14,021 nt of DNA from Lachnospiraceae bacterium UBA1729. Lineage in GTDB: Bacteria; Bacillota; Clostridia; Lachnospirales; Lachnospiraceae. A program made the translations under genes and the position numbers. Positions 1-6,943 of this stretch are shown here, one piece after another (position 1 is the first letter of the stretch; each line of letters begins with the position of its first letter). The stretch spans positions 17,187 to 31,207 of the forward strand of contig DCIJ01000070.1 of assembly GCA_002315945.1 (NCBI GenBank), written 5' to 3'. The notes below the pieces were generated by a model. It did not search any database, was not told where the DNA came from, and saw nothing but the letters and a program-made list of their open reading frames with translations.

Positions 1-36
1 GAGTCATCCTTTATTTCGTATACACTAAATTAAAAT

Positions 37-1317
37 TTAAGCTAACAGCTTTTCAACAGTGGCAAGCTTAACACACAGGGCAAAAAGCTCAGCTGCCTTA
101 TACATTTCATCCAAAGAAGGATATGTAGGAGCAATTCTGATGTTAGAATCAGCCTCATCCTTTCCATAAGGATATGTAGCCCCAACATTTGTTATTACCA
201 TACCTGCTTCCTTGCAAAGAACACCAATTCTCTTTGCACATCCGTTCATGGACTGGAATGAAATAAAGTATCCACCATTTGGATTTGTCCAGCTGGCAAT
301 ATCCAACTCTGACAGTTCTCTCTCAAGAGTAGAAATAACAGCCTCAAATTTAGGTCTGATCAACTCAGCCTGCTTCTTCATCTGTGCTTTAATACCAGAC
401 ATATCCTTGAAATATCTGACATGTCTAAGCTGATTAATTTTATCATAGCCTATTGTCTGAATAGTAATGTGCTTCTTTGCCCAGGCCATATTCGCTGCTG
501 ATGTAGCCATTGCAGCAATACCTGCACCGGCAAGACTTACCTTACTGGTTGAAGCAAACTCAAACACCAGATCAGCATTTCCACATTTTTCACATTCAGA
601 AATAATATCTAACAGGCTGTCTGCCTTATCTTCATATAAATCATGTACTGCATAGGCGTTGTCCCAGAAAATTCTAAAGTCCTTAGCCTTAGGCTTAAGG
701 GCAGCGAAACGTCTGACAGTCTCATCACTACATGAGTATCCAGTTGGATTAGAATATTTAGGAACCACCCAGATGCCCTTGATTGAAGCATCGTCTTTTA
801 CAAGTGCTTCAATAGCATCCATATCCGGGCCATCAGCCTTCCACTCAACTGGAATCATATTAATTCCAAAAGATTCTGTAATGGCAAAGTGACGATCATA
901 TCCTGGAGTAGGACAGATGAATGACAATTTTTCCTGCTTGCACCAGGGCTCTTCTCCTGCGATACCAAAAAGCATTAATCTTGCTATGGTGTCATACATG
1001 ATAGGGAGACTTGCATTACCAAATACCATCACATGATCTGAAGTGGTACCCATAATCTCTGCCATAAGTTCCTTGGCCTCTGGAAGTCCGTCCATCACAC
1101 CATAGTTTCTGCAGTCAATATTATTGGAACTTTTCATGTCTGAGCTACTGTTAACAGCATCTAACAAATCCATTGATAAGTCCAACTGATCAGGTGCAGG
1201 CTTACCTCTGGACATATCCAGTTTAAGTCCCATAGCCTTTTTTGCTTCATAGGCTTCCAACAGGGATGCCTGCTCTGCTTTAAGTTCCTCAATTGTCATG
1301 TCTGCATATTTTTTCAT
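37..1317 (-). CDS. PLP-dependent aminotransferase, fold type I, AspT (class Ic)-like
   Basis: Predicted PLP-dependent aminotransferase of 426 residues that would move an amino group between an amino acid and a 2-oxo acid in the cytoplasm. Visible fold-type I landmarks (residues from the chosen start) are an NPTGYS motif near 190, an Asp in FWDNAY near 219 that should contact the PLP ring nitrogen, the Schiff-base Lys259 in STSKVSLAGAG, and a C-terminal NIRIAP Arg expected to bind the substrate carboxylate. The overall look, including the N-terminal LDMSRGKPAPDQLDLS stretch, resembles the Pfam Aminotran_MocR group, which includes Corynebacterium AspT, so aspartate is a plausible substrate, but specificity cannot be read from sequence. 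An in-frame ATG at 1329 exists, but the ATG at 1317 has GAGGA five bases upstream and gives the usual MKKYADM-type start, so I prefer it. It is monocistronic as far as the window shows, downstream of the nrdR terminator. Confidence 0.9.
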   Translation of the reverse strand: MKKYADMTIEELKAEQASLLEAYEAKKAMGLKLDMSRGKPAPDQLDLSMDLLDAVNSSSDMKSSNNIDCRNYGVMDGLPEAKELMAEIMGTTSDHVMVFGNASLPIMYDTIARLMLFGIAGEEPWCKQEKLSFICPTPGYDRHFAITESFGINMIPVEWKADGPDMDAIEALVKDDASIKGIWVVPKYSNPTGYSCSDETVRRFAALKPKAKDFRIFWDNAYAVHDLYEDKADSLLDIISECEKCGNADLVFEFASTSKVSLAGAGIAAMATSAANMAWAKKHITIQTIGYDKINQLRHVRYFKDMSGIKAQMKKQAELIRPKFEAVISTLERELSELDIASWTNPNGGYFISFQSMNGCAKRIGVLCKEAGMVITNVGATYPYGKDEADSNIRIAPTYPSLDEMYKAAELFALCVKLATVEKLLA

Positions 1318-1322
1318 AATAA

Positions 1323-1327
1323 TCCTC
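1323..1327 (-). promoter_or_regulatory. Ribosome binding site deciding the aminotransferase start
   Basis: On the minus strand GAGGA lies five bases before the ATG at 1317. It overlaps the alternative ATG at 1329-1327, which itself has no purine-rich site upstream. This favours the shorter protein. Confidence 0.65.
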
Positions 1328-1364
1328 ATACATACTTGTATACAATAATACTATATCCTGAAGT

Positions 1365-1393
1365 AGTTTACTAAATATAGTTATTTTTTTCAA
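1365..1393 (-). promoter_or_regulatory. Candidate sigma-A promoter for the aminotransferase gene
   Basis: Minus strand TTGAAA (1388-1393), a 17-base spacer, then TAAACT (1365-1370). The spacing is ideal, but each hexamer departs from consensus. It sits in the only intergenic space between the nrdR terminator and the aminotransferase, where a promoter is expected. Expected transcription start near 1358. Confidence 0.4.
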
Positions 1394-1418
1394 CCCATTT
1401 GTACTAAAAAAAATGCAT

Positions 1419-1447
1419 AAAAAAACTTCCACCCAAATGGGTGGAAG
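1419..1447 (-). terminator. Rho-independent terminator of nrdR
   Basis: A perfect 9-bp stem, CTTCCACCC (1426-1434) with GGGTGGAAG (1439-1447), closes a 4-base loop. On the minus strand it is followed at once by seven T (1425-1419). It begins about 20 bases after the nrdR stop codon, so it ends the nrdR transcript. Confidence 0.93.
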
Positions 1448-1467
1448 TAGTAAAAATCACTTTTAAA

Positions 1468-1917
1468 TTATACAAGCATTTTCTTCAGCTCATTCATAAA
1501 TGTATCAGCATCTTTGAATTCTCTGTATACTGAAGCAAATCTGACATAAGCTACCTGATCTAACTTCATGAGTCGGTTCATAACAAGCTCTCCAATCACA
1601 TCAGAAGAAATCTCTTTCTCCTCCATGCTGTAAAGCTGTGTCTCGATCTCATCAACAAGATTGGTAATAGACTCAACACTTACAGGTCTCTTGTGGCAGG
1701 CTTTTAATACACCGCCTTCAATCTTGGTTCTGTCATAGGTTTCTCTATTATTGTCCTTTTTGATAACAATAAGTGGAATTGTCTCAACCTTTTCATATGT
1801 GGTAAATCGCTTGTCACACTCGTCACATACTCTTCTTCTTCTGATAGACGCATTGTCATCAGCAGGTCTTGAATCAATTACTCTGGTATTGTCTAATCCA
1901 CAAAAAGGGCACTTCAT
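1468..1917 (-). CDS. nrdR: Transcriptional repressor NrdR
   Basis: Zinc-ribbon/ATP-cone repressor of ribonucleotide reductase genes, 149 residues, the usual family length. It senses ATP/dATP through the ATP cone and represses nrd operons by binding NrdR boxes. Cys3 and Cys6 (CPFC) pair with Cys31 and Cys34 (CDEC) to form the zinc ribbon, followed by the family signature around residues 11-45 (TRVIDSRP, then RRRRVCDEC and RFTTYE). The ATP cone starts near residue 49 with IVIKKDNNRE and runs to about 136. The ATG at 1917 has GGAGG eight bases upstream. No nrd structural gene lies in the window, so its targets are elsewhere. It has its own near-consensus promoter and terminator, which points to a monocistronic unit. 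I see no obvious NrdR box at its own promoter. Confidence 0.97.
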   Translation of the reverse strand: MKCPFCGLDNTRVIDSRPADDNASIRRRRVCDECDKRFTTYEKVETIPLIVIKKDNNRETYDRTKIEGGVLKACHKRPVSVESITNLVDEIETQLYSMEEKEISSDVIGELVMNRLMKLDQVAYVRFASVYREFKDADTFMNELKKMLV

Positions 1918-1955
1918 AATAAAAACCTCCTACAAGTCTACATAACTACGCAATT

Positions 1956-1984
1956 ATTGTAACTCACTGTATACATTATGTCAA
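1956..1984 (-). promoter_or_regulatory. Sigma-A promoter of nrdR
   Basis: Minus strand TTGACA (1979-1984), exactly 17 bases, then TACAAT (1956-1961). This is a perfect -35 and a 5-of-6 match at -10. Predicted transcription start is near 1949, giving a leader of about 30 bases with GGAGG before the nrdR ATG. Confidence 0.85.
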
Positions 1985-2032
1985 CAATCAGGTCTGTAAA
2001 AAATGTCCTTAAACACCAGTCTGTGCAGAATA

Positions 2033-3655
2033 TTACATCATTCCACCCATTCCACCGCCTGCAGGCATAGGAGGCATAGGCTCTTTGATTGTAGATACTA
2101 CTGCTTCTGTTGTAAGAAGTGTGCTTGCTACACTAGTTGCATTCTGAAGTGCACTTCTTGTAACCTTGGCAGGATCAAGGATACCAGCCTTAACCATATC
2201 TACATATTCTTCGTTGTAAGCATCAAAACCAACACCAACTTCTGACTCGCGAACTTTGTTGATAATTACAGAGCCCTCAAGTCCGGCATTTGCAGAGATG
2301 TGGAATAATGGAGCTTCTAAAGCTTTGAGAACAATATTAGCACCTGTCTTCTCATCACCTTCAAGTCCGGCAGCAAGCTTTGCAACTTCTTTTGAAGCAT
2401 GGATGTAAGCTGAACCACCACCACAGATGATACCTTCTTCTGCTGCAGCTCTGGTTGCATTAAGAGCATCCTCCATACGAAGCTTAGCTTCCTTCATTTC
2501 GATTTCTGTTGCAGCACCAACACGGATAACAGCTACACCACCTGCAAGCTTTGCAAGTCTTTCCTGTAATTTTTCTTTATCAAAATCAGAATTTGTCTCT
2601 TCAATCTGTTTCTTGATCTGAGCAACTCTGTCAGCAATTGCTTTCTTGTCTCCAGCGCCATCAACAATAACTGTGTTCTCTTTCTGAACCTTAACACTCT
2701 TTGCACGACCAAGCTGAGCAAGAGTAGCCTCTTTAAGGTCAAGACCAAGTTCATCTGAAATCACCTGACCACCTGTCAAAATAGCGATATCCTGAAGCAT
2801 TGCTTTTCTTCTGTCGCCATAGCCGGGAGCCTTAACAGCAACAACGTTGAATGTACCACGGAGCTTATTTACAATAAGAGTTGTAAGTGCTTCACCTTCA
2901 ACATCCTCAGCCACAATAAGAAGCTTGGAACCGCTCTGAACGATCTGCTCAAGAACAGGTAAAATCTCCTGAATGCTTGAAATCTTCTTATCTGTAATAA
3001 GAATATAAGGATCATCAAGAACCGCTTCCATCTTGTCCATATCTGTAGCCATATATGCTGAGATATAACCACGATCAAACTGCATACCTTCAACCAAATC
3101 AAGTTCAGTAAGCATTGTCTTGCTTTCTTCAATGGTAATTACACCATCACCTGTAACCTTTTCCATTGCATCAGCTACCATCTTACCAACTTCTTCATCA
3201 CCTGAAGAAACTGCTGCAACTCTTGCAAACTGCTCTTTGCCATTTACCTTGGCTGACATTTTTGCAATTGCTTCAACTGCACAGTCAGTTGCCTTCTTCA
3301 TTCCTTTTCTAAGGACGATAGGATTAGCACCTGCTGCAAGATTCTTCATTCCTTCATTAATCATTGCCTGAGCAAGAACTGTAGCTGTGGTTGTACCATC
3401 ACCAGCTGCATCATTAGTCTTGGTAGCAACTTCCTTAACAAGCTGAGCTCCCATGTTTTCAAAACCATCTTCAAGCTCAATCTCTTTTGCGATTGTAACA
3501 CCGTCATTTGTAATAAGAGGTGCACCATATGACTTATCAAGAACTACGTTACGTCCTTTAGGTCCAAGTGTTACTCTAACTGTATTTGCTAATTTATTTA
3601 CGCCTGCTTCCAAAGCTGCTCTGGCGTCAGCGCTATACTTTAATTCTTTTGCCAT
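2033..3655 (-). CDS. groEL: Chaperonin GroEL (Hsp60)
   Basis: Complete 60-kDa chaperonin of 540 residues. It forms the double-ring ATP-driven folding chamber in the cytoplasm together with GroES. ATP-site motifs are in place: TLGPKGRNVVLD at 29-40, NDG with Asp51, GDGTTTATVLA at 85-95 with Asp86, and the hydrolytic Asp in the later MEDALNATRAAAEEG motif followed by GGG. The protein ends with the flexible Gly/Met tail GGGMGGMM. The start at 3655 has GGAGG eight bases upstream and gives the standard MAKELKYS N-terminus. It lies 32 bp after groES with no terminator between, so the pair is one operon under the CIRCE operator upstream of groES. No anomalies seen. Confidence 0.99.
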   Translation of the reverse strand: MAKELKYSADARAALEAGVNKLANTVRVTLGPKGRNVVLDKSYGAPLITNDGVTIAKEIELEDGFENMGAQLVKEVATKTNDAAGDGTTTATVLAQAMINEGMKNLAAGANPIVLRKGMKKATDCAVEAIAKMSAKVNGKEQFARVAAVSSGDEEVGKMVADAMEKVTGDGVITIEESKTMLTELDLVEGMQFDRGYISAYMATDMDKMEAVLDDPYILITDKKISSIQEILPVLEQIVQSGSKLLIVAEDVEGEALTTLIVNKLRGTFNVVAVKAPGYGDRRKAMLQDIAILTGGQVISDELGLDLKEATLAQLGRAKSVKVQKENTVIVDGAGDKKAIADRVAQIKKQIEETNSDFDKEKLQERLAKLAGGVAVIRVGAATEIEMKEAKLRMEDALNATRAAAEEGIICGGGSAYIHASKEVAKLAAGLEGDEKTGANIVLKALEAPLFHISANAGLEGSVIINKVRESEVGVGFDAYNEEYVDMVKAGILDPAKVTRSALQNATSVASTLLTTEAVVSTIKEPMPPMPAGGGMGGMM

Positions 3656-3687
3656 GATATTTTCCTCCTGATATCTAAAAAAAATAA

Positions 3688-3960
3688 TTATTCAACAATT
3701 GCAAGAATGTCTGCCTGCTTGATAACAATGTATTCTTCACCATCAAGCTTAACTTCTGTTCCGGCATATTTTGAGTAAATAACTGCATCACCAGCCTTAA
3801 CTTCCATCTTAACCTCTTCTGTACCAGGTCCAACTGCTATTACCTTAGCCTGCTGAGGTCTCTCCTGAGCCTGTCCGGGAAGAACGATACCTGACTTGGT
3901 GGTCTCCTCTGCCTCTAACTGCTTAAGAACAACTCTGTCTCCTAAAGGTACTAACTTCAT
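3688..3960 (-). CDS. groES: Co-chaperonin GroES (Hsp10)
   Basis: Complete 90-residue GroES, the heptameric lid of the GroEL chamber. The N-terminal MKLVPLGDRVVLK strand and the mobile loop (residues about 16-33, including ETTKSGIVLP) that docks on GroEL are evident, as is the late GEEYIVIKQADILAIVE core strand. GGAGG lies seven bases before the ATG at 3960. It is the first gene of the groES-groEL operon, with a leader carrying an exact CIRCE element. Confidence 0.99.
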   Translation of the reverse strand: MKLVPLGDRVVLKQLEAEETTKSGIVLPGQAQERPQQAKVIAVGPGTEEVKMEVKAGDAVIYSKYAGTEVKLDGEEYIVIKQADILAIVE

Positions 3961-4027
3961 AATTACGCCTCCTTAATTATATAAAGATTATTTTATACTG
4001 AGTTATTACAGAAAAAAATCTGTAGTG

Positions 4028-4054
4028 TTAGCACTCGCAGGTATCGAGTGCTAA
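4028..4054. promoter_or_regulatory. CIRCE operator (HrcA binding site)
   Basis: TTAGCACTC (4028-4036), nine bases, GAGTGCTAA (4046-4054), an exact match to the canonical inverted repeat. It lies just downstream of the predicted groESL start site, the classic position for HrcA repression of chaperone genes with heat-shock release. hrcA itself is not in the window. Confidence 0.98.
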
Positions 4055-4066
4055 CTTACTTTGTGT

Positions 4067-4095
4067 ATATTACTATCGTAACTAAAAAAATGCAA
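4067..4095 (-). promoter_or_regulatory. Sigma-A promoter of groES-groEL
   Basis: Minus strand TTGCAT (4090-4095), 17 bases, TAATAT (4067-4072). Predicted start is near 4060, placing the CIRCE operator just inside the transcript. The -35 hexamer and part of the spacer are made of the 3' arm and T-run of the terminator of the preceding operon. Confidence 0.75.
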
Positions 4096-4124
4096 GAAAA
4101 AGATACCCGTTTCCTGCATTTTTT
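4084..4124 (-). terminator. Rho-independent terminator ending the cysE-to-EAL operon
   Basis: A near-perfect 15-bp stem with arms at 4110-4124 and 4085-4099 around a 10-base loop. On the minus strand the arms pair fully with one G-U, and the outer pairs are A-tract to T-tract, so the stem runs into seven T (4090-4084). It starts about 18 bases after the stop of the EAL gene. The other strand also gives a hairpin followed by T, but has one A-C mismatch and no gene to terminate. Confidence 0.85.
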
Positions 4125-4142
4125 ATATTTATTTTATTAATT

Positions 4143-6416
4143 CTATAATCCCAAATATTTACTTTCAAACTCTGCAATTGATATAGGTTTTGCAAAGAAA
4201 AATCCCTGAAACAGATTGCAGCCAATATCCCTTAAATACTCAAACTGCTCTTTTGTTTCAACACCTTCAGAAATAACTCCTATGTTCATTTCCTTGGTAA
4301 GGTTTACTACCATTTTAAGAATCTTGTTTGCCTTCTCACCCTGGCTATAGGACAGGAATCCCATATCCAGCTTCACCACATCTATATCAATGTCCTTAAG
4401 CATATTTAAGGAGCTGTAGCCACTTCCGAAATCATCCATTTCAATGGTGAATCCCTGGCTCTTGAGCTCATTGATCATAGCAATCTGTCTTACAGAGTCG
4501 GTCATAAATACAGTCTCTGTAATTTCCAGCCTCAAAAGACTTCTTGGAATATGATATTTATCTGTCAGGTCACAGAGAGTCTTTGAAATATTTACATAGT
4601 AAAAATCTCTTGTGGAGATATTCACGGACACATATTTATCTGTTATTCCTTTGTCAATCCATTCAGCTATTTTCCTGCAGGCCAGCTCCCAGATAAACAT
4701 ATCCAGTTTGTATACAAGAGCTGTATCTTCCAGAACCTTGATAAAGAAAGCTGGTGAAATAACCCCCTTAACCGGATGAATCCATCTGGCTAACATCTCT
4801 GCTCCCATACATTCGCCATCCGAACTTATCTGGGGCTGAAGATATCCCTGAAATTCCCCACCATTGAGAGCATCCTGAAACTGACTGATAATCCACTGCT
4901 CCTCCATAGCCTTCTGACGCAGTTCCTCGCCATAATATGCAATCTGCTCAGTAAAGCTTTCCTTGATGGAAGCTATTGCCATTAATGCTCTGTCGCACAT
5001 AACAGCTACACTCATATAGGGATTGTTTATCTCATATACACCCATATGAATATGCAGTCTGTAGGCTCTGCTCTCGGCAGACTTGGAAACCTGCCTCATA
5101 CATTCTATAAATATTCCCTCATAGTATTTTTCTTTCGGAAGACATACAGCAAACACATCGCCGTGTAATCTTCCATACACCGCATCGTCCTTAACAAATG
5201 CAGACAGCAGTCTGGCTATTCTAACAAGAATCTGATTTCCTGCTTCTATTCCAAAAATGTCATTGAACAGCTTAAATTCTTTGATGTCGGAGCATACCAT
5301 CATGTAGGTAGAATCAGAATTCTCCCTAATCATTTTTCCAGCCTGTTCGTAGAAAAACTGCCTGTTATACAATCTGGTCAGTGCGTCATGATTAGCCTTA
5401 TATTTTTCACTGCGAAGTTCCTGAAGCTCTTTTGTCCTATCACAAAAAATCATATAGCTTCCAAGCTTCAGCTGCCTCTCATCAATAAGCTTGTTCATCG
5501 ATACATAATAGTGCTTCTTTTCTCCATAGGTAACAAAGCTGGTCTCCCAGCTGCTTCCTACAAGCTCCAGAACTGCTGCATTACTTATTTTTTGCGCATA
5601 ATACTCTTCAAATTCTGTCTTAGGGTCATCACTTGGAACAATGTCCTTGGCAGCGCTATTAAAGTAAATTACTTTTCCATTATGATCAAAGGCAACTACT
5701 CCATCCTTCTGGTTGTCGGTAATCTGAGCCATTACTTTTTTTCTAAAACCAAAAGGTAATGTATTTATCAGAATGTGACCCAGATAACAGCACAGAATTG
5801 CATACAGGAAAAAGGTGTAATCCAGAGCAGAATCCTGTGTAATACTAATATAGTTGATTCCCATACAAAGTATGGTTACGGCACATACTCCCAAATATCT
5901 GACAAAGTAGGCTGTCGTCTCTCCAGCCGCCTTGATTACCACATTCAGACAGACAGTTGTAATCATGAGATAACACATTATCATGTGGAAGTACATTCCT
6001 ACATTGCCTTTACCCAATACAAGAACCTGATTTCCTAAAACATTCTTATATGCGCCAGGAAATGCAAAACAGGTCCAGGGATTTGTAAGCAGACAGACAG
6101 AATCAATGATGCACAAAGCACTCCAAAATTTAATCCATTTTAAAGATTTAGTCTTTCCTGCATATAAAAGTACTATATGCAAGTATCCTAGTATTGCCCA
6201 GGAAATACTTGCAAAATAGAGTCCTTTAAAAAACATCTGCCATGTCTTGTCTGGCAACACAAGGTATAAAACATTTGCCACATCACCCAAAACGATACAG
6301 GAAATGGCTCTCTTATACAAAAGCATTTTCTTATCATTGGATATGGGCGAAAAAACCGCTATCATGGTCAGAAGCACCATAATGATCAGACTGACTATTA
6401 TATATCTGTATACCAT
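4143..6416 (-). CDS. Membrane c-di-GMP protein: 7TM-like sensor, PAS, degenerate GGDEF, EAL phosphodiesterase
   Basis: A 757-residue signalling protein expected to hydrolyse cyclic di-GMP at the membrane. Residues 1-222 hold about seven hydrophobic helices, like the N-terminal 7TM region of some histidine kinases. A PAS-like domain follows (about 230-330), then GGDEF (about 338-500) and EAL (about 508-757). The GGDEF signature reads HGDVF (418-422), so the first Gly and the Glu are lost and cyclase activity is unlikely. The EAL domain keeps key residues: Glu540 (EML in place of EAL), Asn599, Glu631, Asp661-Asp662 in DDFGSGYSSL, Lys682, Glu717 and Glu720 in EGVE, and Gln737. Phosphodiesterase activity is therefore plausible, with the GGDEF perhaps a regulatory GTP-binding domain. 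GAGG lies seven bases before the ATG. It overlaps the preceding gene by 19 bp and is last in the operon. Ligand unknown. Confidence 0.9.
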   Translation of the reverse strand: MVYRYIIVSLIIMVLLTMIAVFSPISNDKKMLLYKRAISCIVLGDVANVLYLVLPDKTWQMFFKGLYFASISWAILGYLHIVLLYAGKTKSLKWIKFWSALCIIDSVCLLTNPWTCFAFPGAYKNVLGNQVLVLGKGNVGMYFHMIMCYLMITTVCLNVVIKAAGETTAYFVRYLGVCAVTILCMGINYISITQDSALDYTFFLYAILCCYLGHILINTLPFGFRKKVMAQITDNQKDGVVAFDHNGKVIYFNSAAKDIVPSDDPKTEFEEYYAQKISNAAVLELVGSSWETSFVTYGEKKHYYVSMNKLIDERQLKLGSYMIFCDRTKELQELRSEKYKANHDALTRLYNRQFFYEQAGKMIRENSDSTYMMVCSDIKEFKLFNDIFGIEAGNQILVRIARLLSAFVKDDAVYGRLHGDVFAVCLPKEKYYEGIFIECMRQVSKSAESRAYRLHIHMGVYEINNPYMSVAVMCDRALMAIASIKESFTEQIAYYGEELRQKAMEEQWIISQFQDALNGGEFQGYLQPQISSDGECMGAEMLARWIHPVKGVISPAFFIKVLEDTALVYKLDMFIWELACRKIAEWIDKGITDKYVSVNISTRDFYYVNISKTLCDLTDKYHIPRSLLRLEITETVFMTDSVRQIAMINELKSQGFTIEMDDFGSGYSSLNMLKDIDIDVVKLDMGFLSYSQGEKANKILKMVVNLTKEMNIGVISEGVETKEQFEYLRDIGCNLFQGFFFAKPISIAEFESKYLGL

Positions 6417-6928
6417 CTTTCAACCTCATTCTTGATTGAACCGATTATATATTCTGTATGATTTTTCTGGTTCATAACAGCACTCATCGATACCAAATAT
6501 CTTGGATAATCCATGTTAACATTTAGCAAACCCAATTCAGCCTCAACATCTTTTCCTTCATGGAATACATCTGTGAACATCTGCCGCAGTTTATCTACAT
6601 CTGTATCCCACACCTGCCATACCATGGCTGGATCTTCCATTTTGTTTGATGTAAGTCTGTCTGGAAATTTCCATCCGAATCTGGTTTCCATATTTTCAGA
6701 AAAACGAATAGTACCATCTTCAATTCTAATAATAAAGAAGGTTCCGGTACTGTCATTCATGATTTTTGAAATAATAGAATCCTGAATTCTTATTATACTG
6801 TTTTTTTCGGCAAGCACTCCAATACTTACCTTTCTAAAAAATCTAAACAGCACCAGTACTGCAAATATCGCAAGCAGTATCGTTGCAACTATCGCCAGAA
6901 CCGACTCCAGTGTCATAGAATATTGCAT
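6398..6928 (-). CDS. Uncharacterised single-pass membrane protein with PAS-like domain
   Basis: A 176-residue protein I do not recognise by name. Residues about 8-30 form one strong hydrophobic helix followed by basic residues (FRFFRKV), so the remainder is probably cytoplasmic. Residues about 50-170 look like a divergent PAS domain: GTFFIIRIEDGTIRFSENMETRFGW, then VFHEGKD and YLVSMSA. No output domain follows; the protein stops at VERWYTDI. GAGG lies seven bases before the ATG at 6928. It starts 15 bp after rho and overlaps the next gene, a 7TM-PAS-GGDEF-EAL protein, by 19 bp, so translation is probably coupled and the two may act together. The downstream gene has its own membrane start and ribosome site, so this is not obviously one gene broken by a frameshift. 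The PAS call is by pattern only. Confidence 0.75.
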   Translation of the reverse strand: MQYSMTLESVLAIVATILLAIFAVLVLFRFFRKVSIGVLAEKNSIIRIQDSIISKIMNDSTGTFFIIRIEDGTIRFSENMETRFGWKFPDRLTSNKMEDPAMVWQVWDTDVDKLRQMFTDVFHEGKDVEAELGLLNVNMDYPRYLVSMSAVMNQKNHTEYIIGSIKNEVERWYTDI

Positions 6929-6943
6929 AATTACGCCTCTTTT

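Noticed and set aside
1..36. Start of a further gene at the left edge (AAAGGATGA-like sequence on the minus strand)
   Set aside because: A purine-rich stretch resembling a ribosome site is present, but no coding sequence remains in the window to support it.
1985..2032. Intrinsic terminator after groEL
   Set aside because: The stem is only three Watson-Crick pairs with wobble pairs and too small a loop; not supportable as a terminator.
2003..3371. Plus-strand open frames across groEL
   Set aside because: They are antisense shadows of a highly conserved gene, lack ribosome sites and resemble no protein.
4143..6928. The PAS-like gene and the EAL gene as one frameshifted gene
   Set aside because: The second protein begins with its own membrane helices and has GAGG seven bases before its ATG, so two genes are more likely than a broken one.
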